Positions 33,358 to 41,799 are shown, counted from the first letter of the stretch. The stretch is DNA of 64,000 nucleotides from Thermoleophilaceae bacterium (GCA_030447725.1 JAUJOQ010000006.1:94639-158638); one strand, 5' to 3'. Numbers and translations are program-made. Notes: a model not told the origin generated them from the letters alone.

Positions 33358-34605
33358 GTGCCGGCCCGCCCGGCAGCCGTCGTCGCGGCGCTGCGCCGCG
33401 AGCGCGGGCAGACCACCACCGAGTTCATGGGCATGATCCTGGTGATCGCGGCGATGGTCGGGGTGATCGCCACCTCGGACATCGATGGCCAGATCGCACG
33501 CAACGTCAGCGACCAGATCTGCCGTGTGCTCGGCGACAGCTGCGCGACCAAGGGCGACGACTCGAAGGTCGCGAAGGGCCGCGACGGCGATCGCGACGGC
33601 CTCTCCGACCGCGAGGAGAAGAAGCGCAACACGCTGCCGGGCCGCGCCGACACCGACGGCGACGGGCTGATCGACGGGGACGAGGTGCGCCGCGGCACCA
33701 ACCCGCTGGAGTCCGACAGCGACGACGACGGCGTGCCCGACGGGCGCGAGGTCAAGGACAAGACCGACCCCCGGGACGCCTCCGACGGGGAAAGCCGCCG
33801 GATCGCCGGCGAACCCCCGCGAGGCTCACAGGGCCTCGAGCGGGCGGCGGCCGGTGACGAGCCGCTGACCGTCGATGAGGCGCGGCGAGCGCAGCGGTTC
33901 TCGGACGCGCTGGATCCCGGCGCCGATGACCTGAACGCAAATGGCATCCCGGACCCGAACGAGTTCGAGGATCCGCCGCCGAAGGACGACGGTGGAGGGG
34001 GCTTCGTACCGGGATTCGTGCACACGGGACTCGACGTTGCGGGCCTGGTGCCCGGCCTCGGCGAGCCCTTCGATCTGGCGAACTGTGGCCTCTACGGGGC
34101 CGAGAGCAACGAGCTCGACGCCGGACTCTCGTGCGGGTCCGCGGTGCCCATCGCCGGTTATGGCGCCACTGGAGCCAAGGTCGCCAAGCGCGGCAAGGAG
34201 GCCGCTGAGGCGGGCACCAAGACGGCAAAGGTAGCGGACGACCTGCCGCTGGGAAAGCTGCGCTACACCGGTCCGAGCAGGTGGAAGTCAGGCGCAGGCC
34301 TCGCCTATGGCCCTCACCCAAAGCACGGCAACTACGTGCGACACGTCTTGCGGCACGCGGAGAGGGATTACGTACGGGAGGCGAGGGGCAGAGCCCACTC
34401 TGTCTTCCTCGGCTCCCGCAGCGACGTCCTGCCCACGATCGATGAGGCGTGGATCCGACGCGGAAGACCCGCGCGTATTGAGGGCAACGATGCTGTCTAC
34501 GAGGTCGAGATGGGCCGCGTCGTGGGCACCCAGGGCGAGCAGCGGCTGCGGGTTGTGGTCAAGCGGGATACGGCCGACATCGCGAGCGCCTATCCGATCA
34601 AATGA
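33358..34605 (+). CDS. Flp-leader / TSP3-repeat / pretoxin / RNase-type toxin
   Basis: A 415-residue modular protein with GTG start 2 bases after the coiled-coil gene. Residues 1-45: Flp prepilin segment, Gly17 then QTTTEFMGMILVIAAMVGVI, and a Cys pair (ICRVLGDSC). Residues ~75-150: TSP3-like repeats (DTDGDGLIDGDEVRRGTNP). Residues ~220-290: a hydrophobic pretoxin region (GLDVAGLVPGLGEPFDLANC; GSAVPIAGYGATG). The C-terminal ~100 residues (VRHVLRHAERDYVREARGRA, HSVFLGSRSDVLPTIDEAW, ...IASAYPIK) resemble RNase A-like/BECR toxin domains of CdiA proteins, with candidate catalytic His residues in RHVLRH. An orphan copy of this tail is at 37742-38057. Confidence 0.87.
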   Translation: MPARPAAVVAALRRERGQTTTEFMGMILVIAAMVGVIATSDIDGQIARNVSDQICRVLGDSCATKGDDSKVAKGRDGDRDGLSDREEKKRNTLPGRADTDGDGLIDGDEVRRGTNPLESDSDDDGVPDGREVKDKTDPRDASDGESRRIAGEPPRGSQGLERAAAGDEPLTVDEARRAQRFSDALDPGADDLNANGIPDPNEFEDPPPKDDGGGGFVPGFVHTGLDVAGLVPGLGEPFDLANCGLYGAESNELDAGLSCGSAVPIAGYGATGAKVAKRGKEAAEAGTKTAKVADDLPLGKLRYTGPSRWKSGAGLAYGPHPKHGNYVRHVLRHAERDYVREARGRAHSVFLGSRSDVLPTIDEAWIRRGRPARIEGNDAVYEVEMGRVVGTQGEQRLRVVVKRDTADIASAYPIK

Positions 34606-35114
34606 CAGCCTCGCGAGAAGAGCCGTTGGTGCGTCTGGTGTGGGATTTCCACAAGAAGTCGGGCTCGCACGACGATCTGCTGTTGTACTTGAAGGGTGAC
34701 CGCCAAGGTCCATACGACACCTGGTACTTGACGACCGAGGAGGCCCCCGAGGATTGGGAGGGGGGCGCGGACATGGTCCGGGGGGCTATGCGGCGCCTTC
34801 TGGAGCAGTGGGTGGATGCCCTGCGCGAGGCCGAGGATGGCGATGTGCTGTTTTTGCCGTATGACTTCTGGGATGAGGGGATCGGGGTGCTTCGGTGCCG
34901 GGTGCGTGGCGAGGAGGTGGAGGTGACCTCGGGATGGACGGGCCGTGAGGGCTGGGCGGTCGACGCGTCGGACGTGTCCGGGTTGATTCAAGGTGTCGAG
35001 GACTTCAAGCCCGATCGCGGCTCTGTCCCGTTCTGGGCGGATCGCGATCGTCTGATCGGTGATCTCGAGGAGAACGTTCGTGAGGTCGAGCACATGGGGC
35101 CGCGGGAGAGGTGA
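34602..35114 (+). CDS. Immunity protein for the adjacent RNase-type toxin
   Basis: A 170-residue acidic soluble protein whose ATG overlaps the toxin stop (ATGA). It has a beta-rich start (VRLVWDFHKKSGSHDDLLLY) and a Trp-rich middle (DTWYLTTEEAPEDWEGGADM; LPYDFWDEGIGVLR). No named family is recognised. A second, truncated copy follows the orphan toxin tail at 38054-38310, showing that toxin tail and immunity gene move as one unit. Confidence 0.8.
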   Translation: MTASREEPLVRLVWDFHKKSGSHDDLLLYLKGDRQGPYDTWYLTTEEAPEDWEGGADMVRGAMRRLLEQWVDALREAEDGDVLFLPYDFWDEGIGVLRCRVRGEEVEVTSGWTGREGWAVDASDVSGLIQGVEDFKPDRGSVPFWADRDRLIGDLEENVREVEHMGPRER

Positions 35115-35857
35115 TGAGCGGGCGGCGCAGCCGGTCGCGGCCGACGTGGTTCGGTGTGGCCATCGTGCTCGTGGCGACCGGCGCGGCGGTTTGGTGGTTC
35201 GCGAGCGGCGGCGACGGAAGCGACAGTCGCGCGACGGGCGATCGCGAGGAGGTACGGCGCGCCGCGGACGGGCGCGACCCTTCCGGGGCCTCACCTGGTC
35301 TCGGGGATGAGTCGGTTCCTGCGGAGCCTGCTCCCGAGCCCGGCGGCGGGAAGCGTGGCGGACCGAAGTCTGCCCGGGAGGGGGGTGGGGCGCCGCGGGT
35401 GTTGGAGCCGCTGCCGGGCTTCATCCCGCGCTACACGGTCCGGCGCCCGCACGGCTGGGAGCCTCAGGAGCCGGCGATCCTCAGCGAGCGCGCCGAGTTG
35501 GTGCTGGAGCGGTTCCTCGATCGAGGCCTGTCGGCGTACATCGGGGTGGTGCGCGCCGAGCGCGCCGGCGTACCGTTGCGCACCTACGCGGAAGGCGTGC
35601 TCGGCAAGCTGCGCGAGGCCGGCTTGGAGGTACGGCAATTGGGCTCGGTGCGACGCACGGAGGTGGCCGGCGAGCCCGCGCTCGCGACCGACTTCCTCGT
35701 CAGCGACCAAACGAAGAGGGGTCGCGAGCGCCAGGTCGTCTTCTACCGTGGTCAGCAGGTCTTCTTCGTGACGCTGAACGTCCAGGACGCGACCGCCTAC
35801 GAGCAGTTGGAGCCGGCCTTTCGCAGCTTCCTCGCGTCATGGAGATGGCATGGCTGA
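35111..35857 (+). CDS. PsbP/DcrB-like membrane-anchored protein, copy 3
   Basis: 248 residues from GTG 35111 (or ATG 35114), overlapping the immunity gene stop. It has an N-terminal anchor (WFGVAIVLVATGAAVWWFA), a long Gly/Glu/Pro linker, then a domain starting PGFIPRYTVRRPHGWEPQEP with RTYAEGVLGKLREAGLEVRQ and a final AYEQLEPAFRSFLASWRW. This is the same fold pattern as the proteins at 14271-14837 and 17659-18270, each near an Flp-leader gene. Confidence 0.7.
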   Translation: MMSGRRSRSRPTWFGVAIVLVATGAAVWWFASGGDGSDSRATGDREEVRRAADGRDPSGASPGLGDESVPAEPAPEPGGGKRGGPKSAREGGGAPRVLEPLPGFIPRYTVRRPHGWEPQEPAILSERAELVLERFLDRGLSAYIGVVRAERAGVPLRTYAEGVLGKLREAGLEVRQLGSVRRTEVAGEPALATDFLVSDQTKRGRERQVVFYRGQQVFFVTLNVQDATAYEQLEPAFRSFLASWRWHG

Positions 35858-36080
35858 CGCCGCTCGAGCGCTAGCGGCGGGTCGCGCGCGGGCACGGCGC
35901 AAGCTGCGCGGAACCGGCATGACCCTTCGCTTGGGGTTGTGCTGCGGCTAGCGCTCGGGCGGGCCTGCGGCACCGCCCCCGGGGTCGCGGACGGTGAGCC
36001 CCAGCCCCGCCCACTGACTGAGAAGTGCGCTCGCCAGCTCGCGCAGAGTCACATCCCAGGGGCCGGCGGGGTCCTCCACG
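35838..36080. repeat. Segment duplicated at 38320-38560
   Basis: Bases from GCGTCATGGAGATGGC to about 36080 recur at 38310-38555 with a few differences. At 38421 onward the sequence is the 3' end of the YukD-MinD gene, so the copy here is a fragment of that gene's end plus its downstream flank. The pair brackets the displaced toxin cassettes and could have been used for recombination. Confidence 0.85.
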
Positions 36081-36084
36081 CTTC

Positions 36085-36989
36085 GGCAGCCGCCCAGGTT
36101 CCGGCAGCCGCCCCGGCAGCAGTTTCCCCGGCGCCCGGCGCCGCCTCCCCCGCGGCCGAGAGGCACCGGTCCAGGAGCTGTCGTGGCGGCTGAGGGCCGA
36201 GGCCGAGGAGCGCGCCCGCCTGGTGGCGGAGGGGGCGCGGGAGAAGCTGGAGCGAGAGCTCGCCGTCGAACGCGAGCGCGCCGAGCGGCAGCTGGCTTCC
36301 GAGCGCGCTGAGAAGGAGGACCTTCAGCGGCGCTTCGTGGTCGAGCTCCAGGGTCTGCAGGGCCAGCCGGGGGGACTCTCGGCGATCGCGCCGGGCGAGC
36401 GGGTTGTGGCCACGAACCCCGTTAGCGGCGAGACCGCCCCACGAAGCGTCACTCGCCTGATCGTCGGCGAGGGTCGCAAGATGCTCGTGCGGCTGCGCGT
36501 GGGCGGCGCGGTCATCACCGCGACCGACCGCCACCCCTTCTGGGTGCAGGCCCGCTCGGCGTGGATAGACGCCGCGGACGTGCGCCCCGGCGATCGCCTC
36601 CGCGGTCCCGCGGGGACGCTCCCGCGGGTGACGGGCGTTCAGATCCTTGCGCCGGAGCGAGCGCGCGTCTTCAACCTCACCGTCGCGGGCCTGCACACCT
36701 ACTACGCCGGCCGGGAGCCGGTTCTCGTGCATAACGCCCACTGTCAGCCTCCGGAGTTCCACCCGGCATCCCGGGCCTGAAGCGGGCTCGGGAAAAGACT
36801 CCGCTCCGAGGCGGCGGGGGCCTGCGGAGGCGATGGAAGGACGAGAAGGGCAACATCTACGAGTGGGACTACCGAAAAGGTAGGGTCGAGAAGTACGACA
36901 AGCGGGGCGGGCACCGCGGGGAGCTCGATCCCGACACCGGTAACCAGATCAAGCCCCGTGTTCCCGGCCGGCCGAGGGTCGAGCCGTGA
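36085..36989 (+). pseudogene. Displaced cassette: coiled-coil fragment, partial HINT domain and colicin E3-type RNase, frameshifted
   Basis: Bases 36085-36365 are a copy of the coiled-coil gene (APVQELSWRLRAEAEERARL...LQGLQGQPGG). It is joined to a HINT-type autoprocessing domain (ITATDRHPFWVQARSAWIDA, ending GLHTYYAGREPVLVHNAHC). The first ~20 HINT residues with the nucleophile Cys are missing. After FHP the frame changes (one C short near 36765) into RRRWKDEKGNIYEWDYRKGR then VEKYDKRGGHRGELDPDTGN, clearly the colicin E3-type 16S rRNA nuclease. The Asp in YEWD and the Glu in VEKY are kept, but the usual His (D-x-x-H) is Lys. The stop overlaps the immunity GTG. The gene has no own start or leader. 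Confidence 0.75.
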
Positions 36990-37219
36990 CGCCGTGGTTC
37001 CTGGAGGTCTACAACAAGACGGGCGATGAATTTCTGGTGTCGGAGCATCTGCTCGTCGGGGTGACGACCGAGGATGTCCGTTCGATCATGGGCGCGTCGG
37101 TGAGCGATCCCATGTACGGCGTCTTTGTCCTGCCGGACACGCATCGCGAGTGGGCTGAGCGCGCGGCGGGGGTGACGCTCGACCCGGAGCGCTTCGTGTA
37201 CTTCCTGGCTGGCGAGTGA
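36986..37219 (+). CDS. Colicin E3/cloacin-type immunity protein
   Basis: A 77-residue acidic protein, GTG start overlapping the RNase stop (GTGA). The layout (PWFLEVYNKTGDEFLVSEHL, then TTEDVRSIMGASVSDPMYGV, W, ERFVYFLAGE) matches cloacin/colicin E3 immunity proteins in length and order: WF-x(5)-T-x-x-F near the start and a final YFV-like strand. Pairing with the upstream colicin E3-type domain makes the assignment solid in function. Confidence 0.8.
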   Translation: MTPWFLEVYNKTGDEFLVSEHLLVGVTTEDVRSIMGASVSDPMYGVFVLPDTHREWAERAAGVTLDPERFVYFLAGE

Positions 37220-37421
37220 GAGGCAAGGGCTCCTGACCGGCGCGAGCGACTCCGACGGCGGGCCTGGGCTGTGCTGTGGCGGGTCGTTCGCAAGCTGCGG
37301 CACGAGCTGTACAACGTGGACGTGCTGGTTGGTCTTATCCGGCTCGCGCACGATGAAAGCAGGCAGCTGATTTGAGGGGTCTGACTTGGGAGCCCCGTGT
37401 CCCCGGCCGGAGGGTCGAGCC

Positions 37422-37654
37422 GTGACGCCGTGGTTCTTGGAGGTCTACGACAAGACAGGCGATGAATTGCTGGTGTCGGAGCACCTGCTCGTCGGGGTGA
37501 CCACCGAGGACGTTCGTGCTATCACCGGTGCGTCGGCGAACGACTCCATGTACGCGGCTTTGTCCTGCCGGACACGCATCGCGAGTGGGCTGAGCGCGCG
37601 GCGGGGGTGACGCTCGACCCGGAGCGCTTCGTGTACTTCCTGGCTGGCGAGTGA
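37422..37654 (+). CDS. Second copy of the cloacin-type immunity gene, one-base frameshift
   Basis: Bases ~37397-37738 repeat ~36950-37295 with about 90% identity, including the RNase 3' end flank, the GTG start and the downstream flank. The frame is interrupted after ANDSMY: the first copy has TACGGCGTCTTTG, here TACGCGGCTTTG, one base short. Otherwise the full protein is present with ~10 substitutions. It is a spare or diverging immunity gene without its own toxin. Confidence 0.7.
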
Positions 37655-37741
37655 GAGGCAAGGGCTCCTGACCGGCGCGAGCGACTCCGACGGCGGGCCT
37701 GGGCTGTGCTGTGGCGGGTCGTTCGCAAGCTGCGGGCGGGC

Positions 37742-38057
37742 TGAGCGGCTGGCCCTGCCCTACCGGACCAGGAACACGGCGGCCGGAGTCAGGCACGTCC
37801 TGAGCCACTCCGAAACAGATTACGTACGGGAGGCCGAAGGTCGGTCCCATTCGGTCTTCCTCGGCTCTCGCAGCGATGTTCTGCCAACGATCGATGAGGC
37901 GTGGACGCGGCGTGGAGCACCGGCCCGGATCGAGGGGAACAACGCCGTCTACGAGGTCGACATGGGCCGCATCGTCGGCACGCGGGGCGAGCGGCGCCTG
38001 CGTGTTGTCGTCAGGCGGGGCACGACCGACATCCTGAGCGCTTACCCGATCAGATGA
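37742..38057 (+). pseudogene. Orphan copy of the RNase-type toxin tail
   Basis: An open frame without its own start encodes VRHVLSHSETDYVREAEGRS, HSVFLGSRSDVLPTIDEAW, ..., DILSAYPIR and a stop. It matches the last ~95 residues of the toxin at 33358-34605 at roughly 80% identity. The leader, TSP3 repeats and pretoxin region are absent. Such silent C-terminal cassettes behind a full-length gene are typical of Cdi and Rhs toxin loci and can replace the active tail by recombination. Confidence 0.8.
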
Positions 38058-38310
38058 CAGGGTCGCAGCGAGAAGATCCCGCGGTGCGCGTCGTGTGGGA
38101 CTTCCGCCGGAAGCTGGGCGGACACGACGACCTGATGTTGTATCTGAACGGAAAGCCTGAGGGTCCCTTTGACACCTACTATCTCGCGCTCGACGAGACC
38201 TTCGATCGGGAGGCTCTGGGCGCCGAGGCGGTCCGGGCGGTGTTGCGGCGTCTGCTGGAAGCAGTGGGTCGATGCGCTGGGGGCGGCGGAGGACGGCGAC
38301 GTGCTGCTCG
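38054..38310 (+). pseudogene. Truncated orphan immunity gene
   Basis: ATG overlaps the orphan tail stop (ATGA). The product MTGSQREDPAVRVVWDFRRK, GGHDDLMLYLNGKPEGPFDT ... AVLRRLLE matches the immunity protein at 34602-35114 to about residue 70. A one-base change near 38262 and then a joint at GDVLL, where the sequence runs into the duplicated 38310-38560 segment, remove the second half. Confidence 0.7.
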
Positions 38311-38420
38311 CGTCATGGAGATGGCGGCTGATGCCCCTCGAGCGCTCGCGGCGGGTCGCGCGCGGGCACGGCGCAAGCTGCGCGGACCGGCATGACCCTT
38401 CGCTTGGGGTTGTGCTGCGG

Positions 38421-39974
38421 CTAGCGCTCGGGCGGGCCTGCGGCACCGCCCCCGGGGTCGCGGACGGTGAGCCCCAGCCCCGCCCACTGGCTGAGCAGCG
38501 CGCTCGCCAGCTCGCGCAGCGTGACGTCCCATGGGCCGGCGGGGTCCTCCCAGGTGAATTCGCCCGCCGCCACCCGTGCGGCTCCGCGCGGGTTGGCCTC
38601 CACCACGCTCATCCCGGCCGCCTTGGGCACCAGCTTCGCCAGTTCCTCGATGTCGAGGCGCGCGCCGCGGGCCGAGTACTTGTTCACGACGACCATCAGC
38701 GGCACCCCGGACTTGAGCAGGAGCTTCGACGCCTGGGTCACGAGCGTGGCGGTGGCGGGTTCGGCGTCGGAGACGAGCACGAGCTGGTCCGCGGTCAGCA
38801 CCGCGGCCTGGGCAGCGGGCTCCTGAAGCCCCGTGCCGCAGTCGAGCATCAGCACGCCCGCCTTGGTCTGCAGGTACTCGATCACGCGTACGTAGGCGCG
38901 GCGGTGCAGGCGTGCCATCCGCTGGGGGTCGGTGGGCGCGGGAAGGACCAGCAGCCCGTCGGGGCCGCGGCCCAGGTTGGCGTCCAGCTGTGTGACCGTC
39001 AAGTCGGGATCGTCAAGGAGGCCGAGAAGGTCGTCGACGAAGACTTCGTGGTCGGGCGTGAGCGTTGGCCCGAGTGAGCCGTAGTCGGGGTTGGTATCGA
39101 CGGCCACGATGCGGTCGCGGCGGGTGTGTGCCAGCAGCGAGCCCAGCAGGGCCGTGATCGTGGTCTTGCCTACCCCGCCCTTGGGCGAGACGACGGCGAT
39201 CGTGGCGGCCTGTCGCAGCCGAGGGGCGACGATCGATGCGTCCAGGCGGCGGGTGTAGTCGGTCCTGCGCCAGGTCCCCCGCACACGCTCGAACGGGGTG
39301 GTCCGCCGCGCGACGGTGACGGTGGAGGGGCGCGGCGCCGCGCCTTCGCGGCCCGCGCGGACGGCCGCCTCGGGATCATCGCCAAAGGCGGCGCGCGCGG
39401 TCTGGCCGATCCGCTCGAAGGGTCCCATTCGGCTGGGGACGGCCTGTCTGGTGCGCTCCAGCGGCGAGCCCAGGCGGGAAAAGGCGGCTTGCGGCGCGCC
39501 GCGCGAGGCTGAGCCGAAGGCCCGGCCGGCCCGATCCTCCCGGGCTTCGAATGGCGCGGGGGCCGCGACATCGGGAGCAAGCGCCTGTCCTCCACCCCGG
39601 GCGGTCGCCCCGTGGTCCGGGGCCCCGGCCGAGCCCCCCGGGTCCGCGGGCTCCGCGAACCGGGCCGCCCTGCCCGCGTCCGCGGGCTCCCCATCGACGT
39701 TCTGGCCCTCGCCGTCGGCGGCCTCCGCCCCCGGAGGTGGGCGCAGGCTGAGCACGGTCCCGTCGACCACGCCGCACTGGCTCAGGGTCCGGTCCCGCGG
39801 CAGGGCGCTGCCGCCCTCGACGTCGATGGTCCAGTCCCCCGCCAGAGCGCCGCGGGGATCCGAGACCGCCATCTCCAGCAGCGTCGGCATGAGGTCGTCT
39901 ATCGCGGTCTCGCCCGGAACGGCGAGATCGACCTTCTCCTCGGGACCGACGACCGTGACCAGCAGAGTGCTCAC
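38421..39974 (-). CDS. YukD/EccD-like ubiquitin domain fused to a MinD/ParA-type ATPase
   Basis: A 517-residue protein. Residues 1-80 are a ubiquitin-like YukD/EccD domain (VTVVGPEEKVDLAVPGETAI; LSQCGVVDGTVLSLRP). Residues ~85-240 are disordered, Ala/Pro/Arg-rich. The C-terminal ~270 residues are a MinD/ParA ATPase with deviant Walker A SPKGGVGKTT, DTNPDYGSLG and LMLDCGTGLQEP. The combination is known from type VII secretion loci (EspI-like ATPases), but MinD-like ATPases also position Tad pili (TadZ/CpaE). No other type VII gene is in the window. Its 3' end is duplicated at ~35940-36080. Confidence 0.85.
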   Translation of the reverse strand: MSTLLVTVVGPEEKVDLAVPGETAIDDLMPTLLEMAVSDPRGALAGDWTIDVEGGSALPRDRTLSQCGVVDGTVLSLRPPPGAEAADGEGQNVDGEPADAGRAARFAEPADPGGSAGAPDHGATARGGGQALAPDVAAPAPFEAREDRAGRAFGSASRGAPQAAFSRLGSPLERTRQAVPSRMGPFERIGQTARAAFGDDPEAAVRAGREGAAPRPSTVTVARRTTPFERVRGTWRRTDYTRRLDASIVAPRLRQAATIAVVSPKGGVGKTTITALLGSLLAHTRRDRIVAVDTNPDYGSLGPTLTPDHEVFVDDLLGLLDDPDLTVTQLDANLGRGPDGLLVLPAPTDPQRMARLHRRAYVRVIEYLQTKAGVLMLDCGTGLQEPAAQAAVLTADQLVLVSDAEPATATLVTQASKLLLKSGVPLMVVVNKYSARGARLDIEELAKLVPKAAGMSVVEANPRGAARVAAGEFTWEDPAGPWDVTLRELASALLSQWAGLGLTVRDPGGGAAGPPER

Positions 39975-39999
39975 CGTTTCAGCCTACTGATGGAATCCG

Positions 40000-40482
40000 C
40001 TACCGCGGGGCGGGTCGCTTCCGGCGCTCCGGGGCACGGCTGCGACCCGCGCGTGCCCGCGGCGCCCGCCGATCCCCCGTGCGCGACCGCGATCGTGCCG
40101 TGGCCAACCGCCGGCGAAGCTGGCCGAGCCGGCGCCGCAGCGCCATCTCCCGGTCGCGAGCGGCCTTGACCGCCGACGCCTCTCGCCGCAGTCGAGTGCG
40201 CGCCTCCCGCAGCTGTGCCTCCAGATCGGAGGAGCGCCGCGGGCGGTCGCTTGAGGAGCCGACGTCGTCCAGGCCGGTGAGGGTGAAGGCCGCCAACGCG
40301 GCGGCCACCGCTACGAGTGCGACGCCCGCGCCGGTGTGCCCCAGGACGAACCCGGCGAGGGCCACCACGCAAAGCCCGGCCACGAGGGCGGCGAGCAACC
40401 CGCCGAGCACAAAGGCCGCAACCAGCGCGGCGCCCCCGAGCAGGATGACCACCACAGCCGGCTTTGCGCGATCCGCGGGCAA
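40000..40482 (-). CDS. Small membrane protein with a coiled-coil tail
   Basis: A 160-residue protein from TTG 40482: three to four hydrophobic segments (AVVVILLGGAALVAAFVLGG, ALVAGLCVVALAGFVLGHTG) followed by a charged helix (DLEAQLREARTRLRREASAV) and a very basic end. It is divergent from the acyl-CoA dehydrogenase gene at 40561 and lies just downstream of the YukD-MinD promoter. No family is recognised, and the start is uncertain. Confidence 0.6.
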   Translation of the reverse strand: MPADRAKPAVVVILLGGAALVAAFVLGGLLAALVAGLCVVALAGFVLGHTGAGVALVAVAAALAAFTLTGLDDVGSSSDRPRRSSDLEAQLREARTRLRREASAVKAARDREMALRRRLGQLRRRLATARSRSRTGDRRAPRARAGRSRAPERRKRPAPR

Positions 40483-40560
40483 GCACGCTTTATAGCCTGC
40501 ACGCCGGGAAGGAGGAGGCCACGATCCGCGGCGCGGCGCACCGGTAGTCTCCCCCGGCCG

Positions 40561-41799
40561 ATGGATTTCGCTCCGTCCGACCGAGTCAGCGAGCTGCGCG
40601 AGCGCATCCGGGCATTCACCGAGGAGCATGTGATGCCGGTGGAGCAGGAGGCGGTGCGCGCGCTCGATGAGGAGGTGCGCCCCGGAGTGGCGTACCCCGA
40701 GCTGGTGGTAGGGCTGCGCGAGCGCGCCAAGGCCGAGGGCCTGTGGAACCTCTTCCTGCCAGGTGAGCAGCACGGCGCCGGGCTGACCAACTGGGAGTAC
40801 GGGATGCTCTGCGAGGACATGGGCCGCAGTCCGGTGGCGCCGATGGTGTTCAACTGCTCGGCGCCGGACACCGGCAATATGGAGATCCTCGCCGAGTACG
40901 GCACTCCGGAGATGAAGGAACGCTGGCTGGAGCCGCTGCTCAACGACCACGTGCGCTCGTGCTTCTCGATGACCGAGCCGGACACCGCGGGCTCGGACCC
41001 CACCGGCCTGGCCGCACGTGCGCAGCTGGATCCGGGATCAGGCGCCGGCGGCGGCGAGTGGGTGATCAACGGGCGCAAGTGGTTCACCTCGGGCTACAAC
41101 GGGGCCGGCCTGGCGATCGTGATGGCGGTCACCGACCCCGACGCCGCGCCCCACCGGCGGGCGAGCATGATCTGCGTGCCGGTGGGCACTCCCGGCCTCA
41201 CCGGCGTGCGACCGGTGTCGGTGATGGGCCATGACGGCGGCCCCGGCCACTGGGAGCTCGCCTACGAGGACGTGCGCGTGCCCGAGGACCACCTCCTCGG
41301 CCCCCGCGGGGACGGCTTCTCGATCGCCCAGGCGCGCCTGGGCCCGGGCCGGATCCACCACTGCATGCGCGCGATTGGATCGGCCGAGCGCGCCTTCGAG
41401 CTGATGTGCGAGCGCGCCCACGCCCGTGAGGCCTTCGGTGGCAAGCTGGCGGAGAAGCAGTTCGTGCAGGACTTCATCGCCAAGTCGCGGATGGACATCG
41501 ACGGCGCGCGGCTGATGGTGCTGCATGCCGCCTGGAAGATGGACACCGAGGGCAAGCGCGCCGCCCGCCAAGAGATCTCGATGATCAAGGTGGTGGCTGC
41601 GCAGATGCACCAGGACGTGTGCGACCGTGCGATGCAGGTGCACGGTGCGCTCGGGATGTCAGACGACACGCCGCTGGCGCTGATGTGGCGCCAGGGGCGC
41701 TGGCTGCGAATCGCCGACGGCCCCGACGAGGTGCACAAGATGGTGATCGCCCTGCGAGAGCTCAACCGCTTCAAGCCGCGGGAGCCGGTGGAGGCCTGA
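40561..41799 (+). CDS. Acyl-CoA dehydrogenase, ACAD10/11-like
   Basis: A 412-residue FAD enzyme that introduces a double bond into acyl-CoA in fatty-acid or related degradation. It shows the N-terminal helical domain, the FAD-site block SFSMTEPDTAGSDPTG (first residue aside), WVINGRKWFTSGYNGAG, and the C-terminal MQVHGALGMSDDTPLALMWR then ADGPDEVHK, characteristic of the ACAD10/11-like branch. It ends 1 base into the next acyl-CoA dehydrogenase gene; the two probably form a heteromer or act in one pathway. Confidence 0.9.
   Translation: MDFAPSDRVSELRERIRAFTEEHVMPVEQEAVRALDEEVRPGVAYPELVVGLRERAKAEGLWNLFLPGEQHGAGLTNWEYGMLCEDMGRSPVAPMVFNCSAPDTGNMEILAEYGTPEMKERWLEPLLNDHVRSCFSMTEPDTAGSDPTGLAARAQLDPGSGAGGGEWVINGRKWFTSGYNGAGLAIVMAVTDPDAAPHRRASMICVPVGTPGLTGVRPVSVMGHDGGPGHWELAYEDVRVPEDHLLGPRGDGFSIAQARLGPGRIHHCMRAIGSAERAFELMCERAHAREAFGGKLAEKQFVQDFIAKSRMDIDGARLMVLHAAWKMDTEGKRAARQEISMIKVVAAQMHQDVCDRAMQVHGALGMSDDTPLALMWRQGRWLRIADGPDEVHKMVIALRELNRFKPREPVEA

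Noticed and set aside
36085-36780. Intein inside the coiled-coil protein
   Set aside because: The HINT domain lacks its N-terminal nucleophile block and is followed by an RNase toxin tail, not by the rest of the coiled-coil protein. It is the polymorphic-toxin type of HINT.
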